Positions 1-8,077 of a stretch of DNA of 64,000 nucleotides are shown here, piece by piece. Position 1 is the stretch's first letter. Each line of letters begins with the position of its first letter. Source of the DNA: Pseudescherichia sp031987975 (lineage in GTDB: Bacteria; Pseudomonadota; Gammaproteobacteria; Enterobacterales; Enterobacteriaceae); assembly GCF_031987975.1 (NCBI RefSeq), contig NZ_DALZYX010000002.1:248001-312000 (forward strand), in the 5' to 3' direction. The translations under genes and the position numbers were made by a program. Under the pieces are notes generated by a model. It was not told the origin of the DNA. It worked only from the letters and a program-made list of their open reading frames with translations, and did no database searches.

Positions 1-1
1 C

Positions 2-298
2 GTAAAAACGATAACTGTAGACGGTAAAATGCTTGACACGCCAGTGGTGCAAAAAGCAGTAGATAAATACCCGTTGATGCGTCAGTTGATCCCAGTCTAT
101 TTTGATGGGCAGCTTGACTGGGGAGTGGTAAAAATGACTGAGTTCTACGTTGGATTCTCTCGACCGACGCCAGAACGACAGCAGGAACTGATTAAAAACA
201 TGTGCAATATGCAAGAGATATCTAACGGTGGGGTCTATAAAACCTACTTTAAAGATGGAGACTTGGTTATCTCTTTTTCGCTCGGTAATTGCAACTAA
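2..298 (+). CDS. Unknown protein, 5' end outside window
   Basis: The frame is open from the first bases and has no upstream stop, so the gene probably begins before the window; the first internal ATG is at 29. At least 98 residues are visible, ending in SLGNCN. The C-terminal part is mixed charged and aromatic, with no transmembrane segment or motif I recognise. It is followed at once by a strong hairpin terminator, so it ends its transcription unit. It lies in AT-richer DNA on the outer side of the tRNA-Arg integration site, which suggests horizontally acquired DNA. No function can be assigned. Confidence 0.6.
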   Translation, partial: VKTITVDGKMLDTPVVQKAVDKYPLMRQLIPVYFDGQLDWGVVKMTEFYVGFSRPTPERQQELIKNMCNMQEISNGGVYKTYFKDGDLVISFSLGNCN

Positions 299-302
299 AC
301 TT

Positions 303-324
303 AAAGCCCTCTTTAGAGGGCTTT
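303..324 (+). terminator. Hairpin terminator after the first gene
   Basis: A perfect 9-bp stem (AAAGCCCTC / GAGGGCTTT) with a 4-base loop begins 5 bases after the stop codon. The right arm ends in TTT, so it fits a rho-independent terminator for the partial gene upstream. Confidence 0.8.
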
Positions 325-389
325 CATAATGCGTGTAACTACGTGTTGTATGGTCAGGGATCTATTACTATTAACAGGGTGGCACTAGC

Positions 390-915
390 ATAGTAGAGCT
401 TATAAATAAAATATTCACTAGCAACCCCTCTTTTCACCTTTGGTTTCTCCCTCCATTTCTGGGTTTTGTAATACTTTTACCAGCCATAAAGAAGATATTT
501 AAAACTGATGATGACAATAAGCAATTCAAACATGTGTTTGTGCTGCTTTTTATATTTTCTATCTTAACGCCCTCTGCCATTGTTCTTCTTAATTATTTTT
601 ATGGCGGCTATGATTTTCTTTATGGATTGGGAAATTTTGGGTTTACCCTACCGGGATTATTGATCTTTGCATTTGAATACTTCTATAGCTATGCTACCCC
701 ACTCGTATTTATTTCATCGTTTGTATTGTTTAACAGCATAATGTCAATTGATTTTTCTTTCCTGGCTGGTATACGGATTACTGGATAGTTATGGCTTCGC
801 TTTTCATGGAGGAGCTATTGTTGATCCGACCATAAATACCTGCATTGTATTTATAATCTCTTTCTTAGTTATCAGCTTTGCAAGATATATCAAGCCGTTA
901 AGATATTTATGCTAA
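390..915 (+). pseudogene. Decayed multi-pass membrane protein gene
   Basis: From about 375 to 786 one frame is open and encodes hydrophobic, Phe/Leu/Ile-rich sequence with several membrane segments. It stops at 786-788. A second frame, open from 742 to the TAA at 913-915, continues in the same style (WLVYGLLDSYGF, then FIISFLVISFARYI). A single-base indel between 742 and 786 would join them. No ATG, GTG or TTG lies at the expected 5' end. There is an SD-like AGGG at 376-379 and an ATA at 390 where a start would fit, so the start may also be lost. An intact fragment could begin at the GTG at 534. Family unknown. It lies directly against the 3' end of the tRNA-Arg gene, as remnants of integrated elements do. 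Confidence 0.55.
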
Positions 916-929
916 CGATTGAGCTTATT

Positions 930-1006
930 TGGCACGCCCTACAGGATTCGAACCTGTGACCTACGGCTTAGAAGGCCGTTGCTCTATCCAGCTGAGCTAA
1001 GGGCGC
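930..1006 (-). tRNA. argU: tRNA-Arg (anticodon TCT)
   Basis: The reverse strand folds as a 77-nt tRNA with encoded CCA. The acceptor arm is GCGCCCT/AGGGCGT, the D-arm contains AGCTCAGCTGGATAGAGC, the anticodon loop is TTCTAAG and the T-arm has GGTTCGAATCC. Anticodon TCT reads AGA/AGG, as in E. coli argU, which is also next to folD and is the DLP12 prophage attachment site. The last acceptor pair is G:T rather than G:C. That change sits in the 3' part of the gene, which integrating elements typically replace, so it may be a trace of integration (inference). Confidence 0.96.
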
Positions 1007-1047
1007 ATTGCGCGGGATGCTCCACCTAAACGATGGAAACGCCTGGG

Positions 1048-1075
1048 ATTATACGGTCAATGCCCGGTGAGTCAA
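1048..1075 (-). promoter_or_regulatory. Promoter of argU
   Basis: On the reverse strand TTGACT (1075-1070) and a perfect TATAAT (1053-1048) are separated by 16 bases. They are followed by a GC-rich discriminator and a start about 35 bases before the tRNA 5' end. This is a strong sigma-70 promoter of stable-RNA type. Confidence 0.75.
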
Positions 1076-1233
1076 TGCCTTTACGGTCAGATGCTGTTGA
1101 AATGAGCATCGGGCCGCACTTTAGGTTCCTCTCACGCGTGAATAATGCAAACGTTAACTGACAGCACGGCGCGCTTCTGACACACTATACACCATCCCCT
1201 CTACTTCAATTTACAGATGGAATCTTCTCTCTG

Positions 1234-2100
1234 ATGGTAGCAAAGATTATTGATGGTAAAACGATTGCGCAGCAGGTGCGCTCTGAGGTTGCGGAAAAAG
1301 TGAAGGCTCGCGTTGCGGCAGGGTTTCGCGCCCCTGGTCTGGCCGTTGTGCTGGTCGGTAGCAACCCTGCGTCGCAGATCTACGTCGGCAGCAAACGCAA
1401 AGCGTGTGAAGAGGTAGGCTTTATCTCTCGCTCTTACGATCTGCCGGAAACCACCAGCGAAGCCGAACTGCTGACCCTGATCGACACGCTCAACGCCGAT
1501 CGTGAGATTGACGGCATTCTGGTACAGCTGCCGCTGCCGGCGGGCATCGACAACGTGAAGGTGCTGGAGCGTATCGCGCCGGATAAAGACGTTGATGGCT
1601 TCCACCCCTACAACGTGGGCCGCCTGTGCCAGCGTGCGCCGCGCCTGCGCCCCTGCACGCCACGCGGGATCGTTACTCTGCTGGAGCGCTACAACATCGA
1701 TACCTACGGGTTGAACGCCGTAGTGATCGGCGCATCCAACATCGTGGGCCGTCCGATGAGCATGGAGCTGCTGCTGGCTGGCTGCACCACCACCGTCACC
1801 CACCGCTTCACCAAAAACCTGCGCCAGCACGTTGAGAACGCCGATCTGCTGATCGTCGCCGTGGGCAAGCCGGGCTTTATTCCCGGGGAGTGGATCAAAG
1901 AGGGGGCGATCGTCATTGACGTTGGCATCAACCGCCTCGAGAGTGGCAAAGTGGTCGGCGACGTAGTGTACGAAGACGCCGCCTCGCGTGCCGCTTATAT
2001 TACCCCTGTACCGGGCGGCGTAGGCCCGATGACCGTCGCAACCCTGATTCAGAATACATTGCAGGCGTGCGAAGAGTATCACGACGTAGAGGAAGCATAA
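1234..2100 (+). CDS. folD: Bifunctional methylene-THF dehydrogenase/cyclohydrolase
   Basis: FolD interconverts 5,10-methylene-, methenyl- and 10-formyl-tetrahydrofolate with NADP+, supplying one-carbon units for purines and formyl-Met. The 288-residue length equals E. coli FolD and the sequence is nearly collinear. The catalytic Tyr/Lys region (IYVGSKRKACEEVGF) lies near residues 50-65, the family signature GILVQLPLP near 95, the NADP-binding IGASNIVGRP near 165, and the C-terminal PVPGGVGPMT. ybcJ follows one base after the stop, so the two are cotranscribed. A PurR-like sequence lies about 75 bases upstream of the start. Confidence 0.97.
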   Translation: MVAKIIDGKTIAQQVRSEVAEKVKARVAAGFRAPGLAVVLVGSNPASQIYVGSKRKACEEVGFISRSYDLPETTSEAELLTLIDTLNADREIDGILVQLPLPAGIDNVKVLERIAPDKDVDGFHPYNVGRLCQRAPRLRPCTPRGIVTLLERYNIDTYGLNAVVIGASNIVGRPMSMELLLAGCTTTVTHRFTKNLRQHVENADLLIVAVGKPGFIPGEWIKEGAIVIDVGINRLESGKVVGDVVYEDAASRAAYITPVPGGVGPMTVATLIQNTLQACEEYHDVEEA

Positions 2101-2101
2101 G

Positions 2102-2314
2102 ATGGCAACGTTCTCGTTAGGTAAACATCCGCACGTTGAGCTGTGCGATCTGCTGAAGCTGGAAGGCTGGAGCGAAAGCGGCGCGCAGGCGAAGAATTTT
2201 ATTGCCGATGGCCTGGTCAGCGTCGATGGCGCGGTGGAAACCCGCAAGCGCTGTAAGATCGTCGCCGGACAAACGGTCACGTTTGACGGCCAAAGTATCA
2301 CTGTAACTGATTAA
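2102..2314 (+). CDS. ybcJ: S4-like RNA-binding protein YbcJ
   Basis: This 70-residue protein has the alpha-L RNA-binding fold of the S4 domain: KLEGWSESGAQAKNFIADGLVSVDG followed by a basic ETRKRCKI and a final beta strand. Length and sequence match E. coli YbcJ, an RNA-binding protein of undefined role thought to act on ribosomes or structured RNA. It starts one base after the folD stop and is followed by a clear terminator, so folD-ybcJ is a two-gene operon. Confidence 0.93.
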   Translation: MATFSLGKHPHVELCDLLKLEGWSESGAQAKNFIADGLVSVDGAVETRKRCKIVAGQTVTFDGQSITVTD

Positions 2315-2323
2315 TCCCGCCTT

Positions 2324-2350
2324 AATGGCCCTTTATTCATAAGGGCCATT
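2324..2350 (+). terminator. folD-ybcJ terminator
   Basis: A perfect 10-bp stem (AATGGCCCTT / AAGGGCCATT) with a 7-base loop lies 10 bases after the ybcJ stop. The T-run afterwards is short. Confidence 0.7.
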
Positions 2351-2434
2351 GCTCGATCAACATCAAAGAATAACAAATTCGTCTGTCTCGCCAGCAGATT
2401 TCTGTTGCGGCTCTCTACGGCTTAAATCACGATA

Positions 2435-2462
2435 AGTAGAACGTTCTACTAAAACGTTCTAT
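2435..2462. promoter_or_regulatory. Palindromic operator(s) upstream of the PTS gene
   Basis: A perfect 16-bp palindrome (AGTAGAACGTTCTACT, 2435-2450) is followed at once by a second, imperfect copy of its core (AAAACGTTCTAT, 2451-2462). The central AACGTT resembles LacI/GalR-family operators and the MalI site of E. coli. The LacI-type gene downstream of the PTS gene is the natural candidate regulator (inference). The site lies 63-90 bases before the PTS start codon, where a repressor could block transcription. Confidence 0.65.
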
Positions 2463-2524
2463 GTGTCGTAAATACTAAAATAATAATGCCATCACCAGGG
2501 TTTCTATAATCGGGGGAAAACCGC

Positions 2525-4024
2525 ATGAGTCTGCTGTCGGGGTTCGTAAAATCGCTATCGAAGTTATCTATGATTGGCCGCGCATTAATGCTGCCAATTT
2601 CACTGTTGCCTGCTGCTGGCCTGCTGCTGGCGTTTGGTGATAAGTTTCACCTGCCGCTGATGATGAACGCCGGTGGGGTTATCTTTGATAACCTGCCGCT
2701 GCTGTTTGCTATCGGCTCTGCGGTGGGGCTGGCCTCAGAGTCCGGCATCGCCGCGCTTTCGGCGGCGGTCTCGGTATTTATTACCAATATGACCATCGGC
2801 ACGGTACTGTCGATTACCCCAGAGATGGCCTCTCAGGGCGGGAAATACGCTATGGTGGTCGGTATTCCGACGCTGCAGATGGGCGTTTTTGGCGGCCTGA
2901 TCTGTGGCATCCTGGCCGCATGGTGCTATAACCGCTTCCACACCATGCAGCTGCCAGAATTTCTCGGCTTCTTCTCCGGTAAACGTTTTGTGGCGATTGC
3001 TACTGCGTTCCTGTCGTTCCTGCTCGGCCTGCTCCTGCCCTACGTCTGGCAGCATATCCAGGCGGGAATCGATGCGCTCTCGGTGGTCGTGAACGGCGAT
3101 AACCAGGCCGCCTCGACCTTTATCTTCGGGCTGGTAGAGCGCGCGCTGATCCCGCTCGGTCTGCACCACATCTGGTATCCATCGTTCTGGTACTCATTTG
3201 GCGACTACACCACCCAGGCGGGCCAGGTGATCCATGGCGACCAGACTATCTGGTTCAAAATGCTGGAAGAAGGCGCTAAATCGTTCAGCAGCGACACCTA
3301 CCAGAACGCCGGAAAGTTCATGCAGGGTGAGTTCCCGCTGATGCTGTTTGCGCTGCCTGCCGCCTGTCTGGCGATGTATCATGAAGCGCATACCCGGAAC
3401 AAAAAGATCGCTTCCGGTATCCTCTTCTCCGCCGCGCTGACCTGCTTCCTGACCGGGATCACCGAGCCGGTTGAGTTTACCTTTATCTTCGTTGCGCCGG
3501 TGCTTTACGTCTTCAACGCCATCATGGCCGGGCTGTCGTATATGTGCATGTATCTGCTGCATGCGCACATCGCGAAATCCTTCTCGGCGGGCCTGATCGA
3601 CTACATCTCGTTCGGTATTCTGCCGTCGTTTAACGGCTACCAGACCAACTTCCTGAATGCGATTATCGTCGGCATCCCGATGGGGCTGATCTACTACTTC
3701 ACCTTCCGCTTTGTGATCCGCCGCTTTGACGTGAAAACGCCGGGCCGCACGGAAGTCACCGCTAACGTTAACGATAAAACCGATGACGAGCTGGCGACCG
3801 AGATCGTTGCCCTGCTGGGCGGCGCGCAGAATATCAGCTCGGTAGGCTCATGTATCACCCGCCTGCGTCTTGAAGTGGCGAAGAGCGATTTGGTGGACAA
3901 AGATGGCCTCAACGGCGTCGGCGCGCGTGGCGTGGTGTTCGTTGGCGATAACGGCATCCAGGTGATTTTCGGCGCACGCGCGCAGTTTATCGCCCAGACC
4001 ATGTCGGGGATGATCGGCAAGTAA
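2525..4024 (+). CDS. PTS sugar transporter EIICB, glucose/maltose type
   Basis: A 499-residue EIICB: a multi-pass IIC domain (about residues 1-400), then a linker and a IIB domain. The IIB phosphocysteine is Cys443 in SCITRLRL, and the IIC signature ITEPVEFTF is present. There is no fused IIA domain, so phosphate must come from a separate EIIA such as Crr. Architecture and the following LacI-family gene resemble E. coli MalX-MalI, but both proteins are diverged and the sugar cannot be named. The start is supported by GGGGGA 6 bases upstream. The gene has its own operator and terminator, so it may be induced separately from the regulator. Confidence 0.85.
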   Translation: MSLLSGFVKSLSKLSMIGRALMLPISLLPAAGLLLAFGDKFHLPLMMNAGGVIFDNLPLLFAIGSAVGLASESGIAALSAAVSVFITNMTIGTVLSITPEMASQGGKYAMVVGIPTLQMGVFGGLICGILAAWCYNRFHTMQLPEFLGFFSGKRFVAIATAFLSFLLGLLLPYVWQHIQAGIDALSVVVNGDNQAASTFIFGLVERALIPLGLHHIWYPSFWYSFGDYTTQAGQVIHGDQTIWFKMLEEGAKSFSSDTYQNAGKFMQGEFPLMLFALPAACLAMYHEAHTRNKKIASGILFSAALTCFLTGITEPVEFTFIFVAPVLYVFNAIMAGLSYMCMYLLHAHIAKSFSAGLIDYISFGILPSFNGYQTNFLNAIIVGIPMGLIYYFTFRFVIRRFDVKTPGRTEVTANVNDKTDDELATEIVALLGGAQNISSVGSCITRLRLEVAKSDLVDKDGLNGVGARGVVFVGDNGIQVIFGARAQFIAQTMSGMIGK

Positions 4025-4047
4025 CCTGAAGCTGTTAAGGTGATTAG

Positions 4048-4070
4048 GTCTCCTGTATCGTACAGGAGAC
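4048..4070 (+). terminator. Terminator after the PTS gene
   Basis: A perfect 10-bp stem (GTCTCCTGTA / TACAGGAGAC) with a 3-base loop is followed immediately by TTTT. It lies between the PTS gene and the regulator. Confidence 0.85.
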
Positions 4071-4113
4071 TTTTCATCGTTGACTGCATAGCCGTTAAGT
4101 TCAGGGAGTGGAT

Positions 4114-5130
4114 TTGAAGAAGGTCAGCATTATTGATGTCGCGAAGCTGGCGGGGGTCTCTGTCTCGACCGTTTCGCTGGTGCTTCGCCAGAAAGGGAAA
4201 ATATCGACCGCCACGATTGAAAAGGTGCAGCAGGCGATCGACACGCTCGGCTACGTTCACAACGTGGCGGCAGCAAATCTACGCGCCAACACCTCTAACC
4301 TTATTGGCCTGATCCTGCGTGACTTTAGCGATAGCTTCTCGGTGAAGGTCATGGCCAGCACCGTACTGGAGCTGGAGAAGCAGGGCTACATGGTTTTTCT
4401 CAGCCAGCCCCTCAACGACAGTGATAGCCTTGAACGCTGCCTGCTCTCGTTTAAGCAGCAGGGCGTGGCCGGCGTGATCTATCTTGCCTCCGATGCCACC
4501 ACCCCGCACTTGCCGAAGCTTATCCGCACCTGTCCCCTGCCGCTGGTTGTCGTCTCGCAATCCCTGCTGGAGGAGGAGTGCAACCTGGTAATGCGCGACA
4601 ACCGCCAGGCCGCCAGCCTTGCCACCCGCTACCTGATCGAGCGCGGCCACCGCAGTATTGCCTACATCGGCGGAACGGAAAGTAGCCTGATCCGCCAGCA
4701 GCGGCTAGCCGGATTCCGCAGCGCGCTGACTCAGTACGGACTGGTGACCCGGGATGAGTCTACCCCGGCCTGCATGGAGGGCACCCACGCGGCCAGCCAC
4801 GCTACCCGACAACTGCTGGAGAAGAACAACACCATCACCGCCCTGCTCTGCCACTCGCCCGATGCAATGATCGGCTCGCTCTCCGGCATTCACCAGGTGG
4901 GGCGTACGGTGGGTAAAGATGTGTTTCTGACGCAGCAGGTAGCGCTGGTAGGCTTCGAGGATATGCTACACGTGAACTTAACGTCGCCTTCGTTTACCTA
5001 CGTGTCGTCGGCAAGCGAAGAGACCGGACGCCAGGCGGCGTCGCTGATGATCCGCAAAATCAAAGAGCCGGATCTGCTGACCCAGCGCATCACCCTTTCC
5101 GGACAGCTGGTGACGCGAGAGTCGGCTTAG
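4114..5130 (+). CDS. LacI-family regulator, MalI-like
   Basis: An N-terminal LacI helix-turn-helix (IIDVAKLAGVSVSTVSLVLR, then the hinge AAANLRAN) is followed by a periplasmic-binding-protein-like effector domain. It should bind palindromes with a central CG, such as the one upstream of the PTS gene. It probably represses that gene until a sugar signal binds (inference). The TTG at 4114 is preferred: the SD AGGGAG at 4103-4108 is 5 bases upstream. The alternative GTG at 4108 would overlap that SD and add two residues. Overall resemblance to E. coli MalI is clear in the DNA-binding domain and weaker beyond. Its 3' end faces cysS. Confidence 0.87.
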   Translation: MKKVSIIDVAKLAGVSVSTVSLVLRQKGKISTATIEKVQQAIDTLGYVHNVAAANLRANTSNLIGLILRDFSDSFSVKVMASTVLELEKQGYMVFLSQPLNDSDSLERCLLSFKQQGVAGVIYLASDATTPHLPKLIRTCPLPLVVVSQSLLEEECNLVMRDNRQAASLATRYLIERGHRSIAYIGGTESSLIRQQRLAGFRSALTQYGLVTRDESTPACMEGTHAASHATRQLLEKNNTITALLCHSPDAMIGSLSGIHQVGRTVGKDVFLTQQVALVGFEDMLHVNLTSPSFTYVSSASEETGRQAASLMIRKIKEPDLLTQRITLSGQLVTRESA

Positions 5131-5173
5131 TATGAAAATCGCCCGGCAGCAGAACGCCGCCAGGCAAAACAGC

Positions 5174-6565
5174 TTACTTACGACGCCAGGTGGTCCCCTG
5201 CGGGCCATCTTCCAGCACGATCCCCATCTCGTTCAGACGGTCACGGGCCGCATCTGCCGCCGCCCAGTCCTTGGCTTTACGCGCGTCCAGACGCTGCTGG
5301 ATCAGGGCTTCAATCTCCACGACTTCCCCAGCGTTCGCCTGGGCACCGCTCTGCAGGAAGGTTTCCGGCTCCTGCTCCAGCAGGCCGAGTACCTTAGCAA
5401 GTTTGCGTAGGGTCGTAGCTGCGGCATTCGCCTCTTCAAGATTATTAGTTTGTTTAGCGTGATTAACTTCTTTAGCTAGATCGAAAAGCGCTGAATACGC
5501 TTCAGGAGTATTGAAGTCATCATCCATGGCTTCTTTAAAGCGGTCTTCGTAATACTCCCCACGAATAAACTCAACATCTGAATTAGACGTTCCGCGCAGC
5601 GCGGTGTAGAGACGCTCCAGCGCCGAACGCGCCTGCTTAAGGTTCTCTTCGCTGTAGTTGAGCTGGCTGCGGTAGTGGCCGGACATCAGGAAGTATCGGA
5701 TGGTCTCCGCATCGTAATACTTCAGCACATCGCGCACGGTAAAGAAGTTACCCAGCGATTTCGACATCTTCTCGCGATCAACCATCACCATACCGGAGTG
5801 CATCCAGTAGTTCACGTACTCGCCGTCGTGGGCGCAGGTAGACTGAGCGATTTCGTTTTCATGGTGCGGGAACATCAGGTCCGATCCGCCGCCGTGAATG
5901 TCGAAGTGGTGGCCCAGCTGCTTGCAGTTCATCGCCGAGCACTCAATGTGCCAGCCCGGACGCCCCTCGCCCCACGGCGACGGCCAGCTCGGTTCGCCCG
6001 GCTTGGACATCTTCCACAGCACGAAATCCATCGGGTTGCGCTTGATCTCGGCAACTTCGACGCGTGCCCCGGCCTGCAGCTGCTCAAGATCCTGGCGCGA
6101 CAGTTTGCCGTAGTTGGGATCGGTGGGCACGGAGAACATCACGTCGCCGTTATCAGCCACGTAGGCGTGACCGCGCGCGATCAGGCGCTCGGTGATCTCG
6201 ATGATTTCGTGAATATGGTGGGTGGCACGCGGCTCGCTGTCTGGACGCAGGATGTTCAGGGCGTCAAAGTCAGCGTGCATTTCACCGATCATGCGATCCA
6301 CCAGCGCGACAAAGCTTTCGCCATTTTCATTGGCGCGTTTGATGATCTTATCGTCGATATCGGTAATGTTACGCACATACTTCAGCTCATAGCCGAGGAA
6401 ACGCAGATAGCGCGCTACCACGTCAAAGGAGACAAAGGTCCGGCCGTGGCCGATATGACAGAGATCGTAAACGGTGATACCACACACGTACATGCCCACT
6501 TTCCCGGCATGAATAGGTTTGAATTCCTCTTTTTGTCGCGTCAGCGTATTAAAAATTTTTAGCAT
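5174..6565 (-). CDS. cysS: Cysteinyl-tRNA synthetase
   Basis: Class I synthetase charging tRNA-Cys. HIGH appears as HIGHG near residue 37, KMSKS as EKMSKSLGNF near 268, and the zinc-site signatures CGITVYD, ECSAMN and HHENEIAQS are present. Starting at the ATG at 6565 gives 463 residues (E. coli 461) and the conserved N-terminus MLKIFNTLTRQK; an upstream in-frame extension has no support. About 157 bases (5435-5591, residues roughly 325-377) are only about 38% GC by hand count and diverge from the E. coli protein between well-conserved flanks. That suggests local recombination. It is divergent from ppiB. Confidence 0.97.
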   Translation of the reverse strand: MLKIFNTLTRQKEEFKPIHAGKVGMYVCGITVYDLCHIGHGRTFVSFDVVARYLRFLGYELKYVRNITDIDDKIIKRANENGESFVALVDRMIGEMHADFDALNILRPDSEPRATHHIHEIIEITERLIARGHAYVADNGDVMFSVPTDPNYGKLSRQDLEQLQAGARVEVAEIKRNPMDFVLWKMSKPGEPSWPSPWGEGRPGWHIECSAMNCKQLGHHFDIHGGGSDLMFPHHENEIAQSTCAHDGEYVNYWMHSGMVMVDREKMSKSLGNFFTVRDVLKYYDAETIRYFLMSGHYRSQLNYSEENLKQARSALERLYTALRGTSNSDVEFIRGEYYEDRFKEAMDDDFNTPEAYSALFDLAKEVNHAKQTNNLEEANAAATTLRKLAKVLGLLEQEPETFLQSGAQANAGEVVEIEALIQQRLDARKAKDWAAADAARDRLNEMGIVLEDGPQGTTWRRK

Positions 6566-6738
6566 CAAAGGTTCCGTTAAGACGTGTGTGGAGAATGAAC
6601 TCAGTATGATACCCATAATTGATAACCGAAGCAGCACCCTTTGCAAGGTGATCGAACCTTGCGGTTATGCTATAACAGGCGACTATACGTGACCCACAGC
6701 AGGGTCGATGCTCTACACTACCGGAACAGGATGCAAAA

Positions 6739-7233
6739 ATGGTTACTTTCCACACTAATCACGGCGATATCGTAATCAAAACTTTTGATGACAAAGCGCC
6801 TGAAACTGTTAAGAACTTCCTGGACTACTGCCGCGAAGGTTTCTACAACAACACCATTTTCCACCGTGTTATCAACGGCTTTATGATCCAGGGCGGCGGC
6901 TTTGAGCCGGGCATGAATCAGAAAGCGACCAAAGACGCGATCAAAAACGAAGCGAACAACGGTCTGAAAAACACCCGTGGCACGCTGGCGATGGCCCGTA
7001 CCCAGGCACCGCACTCTGCAACCGCGCAGTTCTTCATCAACGTGGCAGACAATGACTTCCTGAACTTCAGCGGTGAAAACATGCAGGGCTGGGGCTACTG
7101 CGTATTCGCCGAAGTGGTTGAAGGCATGGACGTGGTCGATAAAATCAAAGCGGTTTCTACTGGCCGCAGCGGCATGCACCAGGACGTTCCTAAAGAAGAC
7201 GTGATCATCGAAAACGTGACCGTCAGCGAGTAA
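6739..7233 (+). CDS. ppiB: Cytoplasmic peptidyl-prolyl cis-trans isomerase B
   Basis: A cyclophilin of 164 residues, the same length as E. coli PpiB and nearly identical. It catalyses cis-trans isomerisation of X-Pro bonds in the cytoplasm. The active-site stretches FHRVINGFMIQGG (Arg, Phe, Gln), ATAQFFINV and the C-terminal GRSGMHQDVP are intact, and there is no signal peptide. lpxH starts 3 bases after its stop, so translation of the two is likely coupled. The 173-base space before it is shared with divergent cysS. Confidence 0.97.
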   Translation: MVTFHTNHGDIVIKTFDDKAPETVKNFLDYCREGFYNNTIFHRVINGFMIQGGGFEPGMNQKATKDAIKNEANNGLKNTRGTLAMARTQAPHSATAQFFINVADNDFLNFSGENMQGWGYCVFAEVVEGMDVVDKIKAVSTGRSGMHQDVPKEDVIIENVTVSE

Positions 7234-7235
7234 TC

Positions 7236-7958
7236 GTGGCGACGCTTTTCATCGCAGATCTGCATCTGTGTACAGAAGAACCGGCGATAACCGCCGGTTT
7301 TCTGCGTTTTCTGGCCGGTACGGCGCGGGAAGCCGACGCGCTCTATATCCTTGGCGATCTCTTTGAGGCCTGGATTGGCGATGACGATCCCAATCCCCTG
7401 CATCAACAGATTGCCGCCGCGCTAAAGGCACTGAGCGACAGCGGCATCCCCTGCTACTTTATCCATGGCAACCGTGACTTCCTGCTCGGCAAGCGCTTCG
7501 CCCGTGAGAGCGGCATGACCCTGCTACCCGAAGAGCAGGTGCTCGACCTCTACGGTCGTCGGGTGCTGATTATGCACGGCGATACCCTCTGTACCGATGA
7601 CGCAGGCTATCAGGCCTTTCGCGCCAAGGTTCATCAGCCCTGGCTACAAAGACTGTTTCTCACCCTGCCCCTGTTTATCCGCCATAAGGTGGCGGCAAAG
7701 ATGCGCGCCGACAGCAAAGCCGCCAACAGCAGTAAATCCCTCACGATTATGGATGTGAACCAGCAGGCAGTGAGTGATGCGCTTGAACGCCATCGCGTGC
7801 AATGGCTTATCCATGGCCATACCCACCGCCCGGCAGTGCATGAGCTTACCGCTAACGGCGAACCGGCGTTTCGCTGCGTGCTGGGTGCCTGGCATAGCGA
7901 AGGCTCAATGATAAAAGTCACTCAGGAACAAGTCGAACTTATCGCTTTTCCTTTTTAG
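7236..7958 (+). CDS. lpxH: UDP-2,3-diacylglucosamine pyrophosphohydrolase
   Basis: LpxH hydrolyses UDP-2,3-diacylglucosamine to lipid X and UMP at the inner face of the membrane, the fourth step of lipid A synthesis. The calcineurin-like di-metal ligands are all visible: D8 and H10 (ADLHL), D41 (GDLFE), N79 (HGNRDF), H114 (MHGD), and H195/H197 (HGHTH). Its 240 residues match E. coli. The start is a GTG placed two bases after the ppiB stop, consistent with coupled translation. Confidence 0.96.
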   Translation: MATLFIADLHLCTEEPAITAGFLRFLAGTAREADALYILGDLFEAWIGDDDPNPLHQQIAAALKALSDSGIPCYFIHGNRDFLLGKRFARESGMTLLPEEQVLDLYGRRVLIMHGDTLCTDDAGYQAFRAKVHQPWLQRLFLTLPLFIRHKVAAKMRADSKAANSSKSLTIMDVNQQAVSDALERHRVQWLIHGHTHRPAVHELTANGEPAFRCVLGAWHSEGSMIKVTQEQVELIAFPF

Positions 7959-7989
7959 TACGTTATGAAAATTGCCAGCAAGGTTAGCT

Positions 7990-8027
7990 GCGCAACCGTT
8001 TTCCTTGCCCGATTTCCATGCTATTCT
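7990..8027 (+). promoter_or_regulatory. PurR operator and purEK promoter
   Basis: GCGCAACCGTTTTCCT (7990-8005) matches the PurR operator upstream of E. coli purEK. A -10-like TATTCT (8022-8027) lies downstream, with a weak -35 (TTTTCC, 7999-8004) inside the operator. PurR with hypoxanthine or guanine would therefore block polymerase. Confidence 0.75.
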
Positions 8028-8077
8028 CTGTGCCCTGTTACGCGTTATGCCGCACATCCACAGGAGTTTTCAGACGC

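Noticed and set aside
1201..2301. 366-codon open frame on the reverse strand
   Set aside because: It covers folD and ybcJ in antisense; composition and lack of motifs argue against a gene.
2505..2510. Perfect TATAAT just before the PTS gene
   Set aside because: Only about 2 bases separate it from the Shine-Dalgarno, so a start from it would leave no leader containing the SD; there is no suitable -35.
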